Source: Thermodesulfobacteriota bacterium (GTDB taxonomy: Bacteria; Desulfobacterota; Desulfobulbia; Desulfobulbales; JBFMBH01). From it: 42,144 nucleotides of DNA. A program made the position numbers and the translations under genes. Positions 41,191-42,144 of the stretch are shown one piece after another. The stretch covers positions 1-42,144 of the forward strand of contig JBFMBH010000019.1 in assembly GCA_040755095.1 (NCBI GenBank), in the 5' to 3' direction. A model generated the notes under the pieces. That model was not told the origin of the DNA and did not search any database. It worked only from the letters and a program-made list of their open reading frames with translations. Positions within the stretch are counted from its first letter, which is position 1, and each line of letters begins with the position of its first letter.

Positions 41191-42144
41191 TCAGGCGGCC
41201 AGCCGGGGCTCGTCCAGCCAGAGCGGCAGGCGGGGCTTGATGGCGGGATGCGCTACCGCCACCGGCGGGGCGATGCCGGACTGGAGGGCGTTGGCGGGGG
41301 CGGTGCCCACCCCGCGCTCCGGTCCGGCGTGCCAGGGGACGGCCTCGGCCACGAAGAGGACGGGGCGGCCGAAGGCCAGCACCGCAGCCCGACGGCGGGG
41401 AAACTGGGCGAGGGGGAAGCCGTAGCGGGCGCCCCGGCGGTTGGCGGCCAGGGGGGACAGGCCCAGGCAGGACGAAAGCGCCTCGTCCCGGGCCGAATAG
41501 AACTCGACAAAGGCGCCGACCTGGAGGAAAACCACCGTCTCCGGGAACCGCCAGCGAAAGAAGCGGTACTGGCTGGCCACGCGCCCCAGGCCGGCCGGTG
41601 GCCGGAAACGGGGGACGAGGCGATAAAGATCGGGGGTCAGCAGAAAAAAGCGGCCAAGAAAGGCGTGGCGCTCCCAGAGGGCGGCCACCAGGCGACGGCT
41701 GTTGGCATGGCGGGCATGGCCCAGGAAGGAGGCGATGGTCGCGGCCAGGCGGTCGAGGGCGGGCAGGTCGAAGGAGAAGCGGGTGGCGTCGGGGAGGATG
41801 CGGACCAGGTGCTGCTCGGCGGCGCGCAGCCGCGCGGTCAGGTTACCCACCACCCGGCGCCGGACGAGAGAGTAGTCGGCCCGGACGATGTAGCCCACGA
41901 AGTCGATGCCGCCATGGGCCGGTGCCAGCCGCTGGCGGGGGTTCAGGTTCAGGGCCAGGGCGGAGGCGAGGAACAAGGCGATGGCCGCCCGCCAGGCCAG
42001 AAGCTGGTCGCGGCTGGCGGCCAGAAGGACGAAGTCGTCGCAGTAGCGCAGGTAGAAGCGGCAGCGCAAGGAGTGCTTCACGAACTGGTCGAGAAGGTTC
42101 AGGTAGACGTTGGCGAAGAACTGGCTGGTCAGGTTGCCGATGGG
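41191..42144 (-). CDS. Reverse transcriptase of DGR type with C-terminal MutS domain I-like region, 5' partial
   Basis: 317 residues are visible and the frame stays open to the window edge, so the N-terminal fingers are missing. Residue 1-8 is PIGNLTSQ, the (I/V/L)GxxxSQ form of motif 4 typical of diversity-generating retroelement RTs rather than the QGxxxSP of group II introns. FANVYLN follows, then the catalytic YCDD box (34-37), ALNLNPRQR (64-72) and IDFVGYIV (80-87). A helical thumb extends to about 180. Residues about 190-268 (SQYRFFRWRFPETVVFLQVGAF start, LGL, YGFPLAQFP, VLFVAEA) resemble MutS mismatch-recognition domain I, comparable with the MutS-like accessory proteins described for DGRs. 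Function: mutagenic copying of a template repeat, if DGR. No template or variable repeat is seen in the window. Confidence 0.75.
   Translation of the reverse strand, partial: PIGNLTSQFFANVYLNLLDQFVKHSLRCRFYLRYCDDFVLLAASRDQLLAWRAAIALFLASALALNLNPRQRLAPAHGGIDFVGYIVRADYSLVRRRVVGNLTARLRAAEQHLVRILPDATRFSFDLPALDRLAATIASFLGHARHANSRRLVAALWERHAFLGRFFLLTPDLYRLVPRFRPPAGLGRVASQYRFFRWRFPETVVFLQVGAFVEFYSARDEALSSCLGLSPLAANRRGARYGFPLAQFPRRRAAVLAFGRPVLFVAEAVPWHAGPERGVGTAPANALQSGIAPPVAVAHPAIKPRLPLWLDEPRLAA

Overview
GC-rich (my estimate is near 70%, not computed) Gram-negative chromosome segment. The gene content best fits a deltaproteobacterial / Desulfobacterota-type organism: many multi-domain sensor kinases, a response regulator with a CxxC tail, a PEP-CTERM protein, and a fused FdhD-MobA. 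This placement is an inference from content; no rRNA or other marker is present.

Layout. 1-3464 (+): end of a trp operon (trpD fragment, trpC, trpF) followed by an ABC-F ATPase. 3483-6716 (-): a 1077-residue hybrid kinase with HPt domain. 7060-15037 (+): a complete kdpA-B-C-D-E potassium-uptake operon. Upstream of kdpA lie two pairs of 11-bp-spaced direct repeats that look like KdpE boxes, and between kdpA and kdpB there is a long hairpin made of 9-bp repeats. 15172-16569 (+): a secreted beta-sandwich protein. 16686-22080 (-): moaA, a fdhD-mobA fusion and a soluble PAS/GAF hybrid kinase.

22336-28052 (-) is the most unusual block. It holds a protein of unknown family, a CHAT-protease/STAND-NTPase/TPR protein that is frameshifted and lacks a clear start, a second P-loop NTPase with its own promoter, and a TPR partner coupled to it by a GTGA overlap. 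The two TPR genes share nearly identical 3' ends and downstream DNA. I read it as a candidate protease-based defence or cell-death module.

28343-31464 is a recombination-worn patch: an internally deleted Rpn-type nuclease gene, a remnant of a DUF4143 ATPase, a Rossmann-fold protein, then the intact DUF4143 ATPase. 31609-34261 (+) is housekeeping: pyruvate kinase and an MFS transporter. 34365-38612 (+): a second DUF4143 ATPase in a less GC-rich island, then a PAS kinase and its response regulator. 38803-39508 (-): a PEP-CTERM surface protein broken by one extra base in a G7 tract. 39974-40948 (-): an intact Rpn-type nuclease that shares promoter and tail with the damaged copy. 41191-42144 (-): the 3' part of a reverse transcriptase with diversity-generating-retroelement motifs, followed by a MutS domain I-like tail. 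Its template repeat and target gene would lie beyond the window edge; I found neither inside.

No tRNA, rRNA, CRISPR array or classical insertion sequence was seen.
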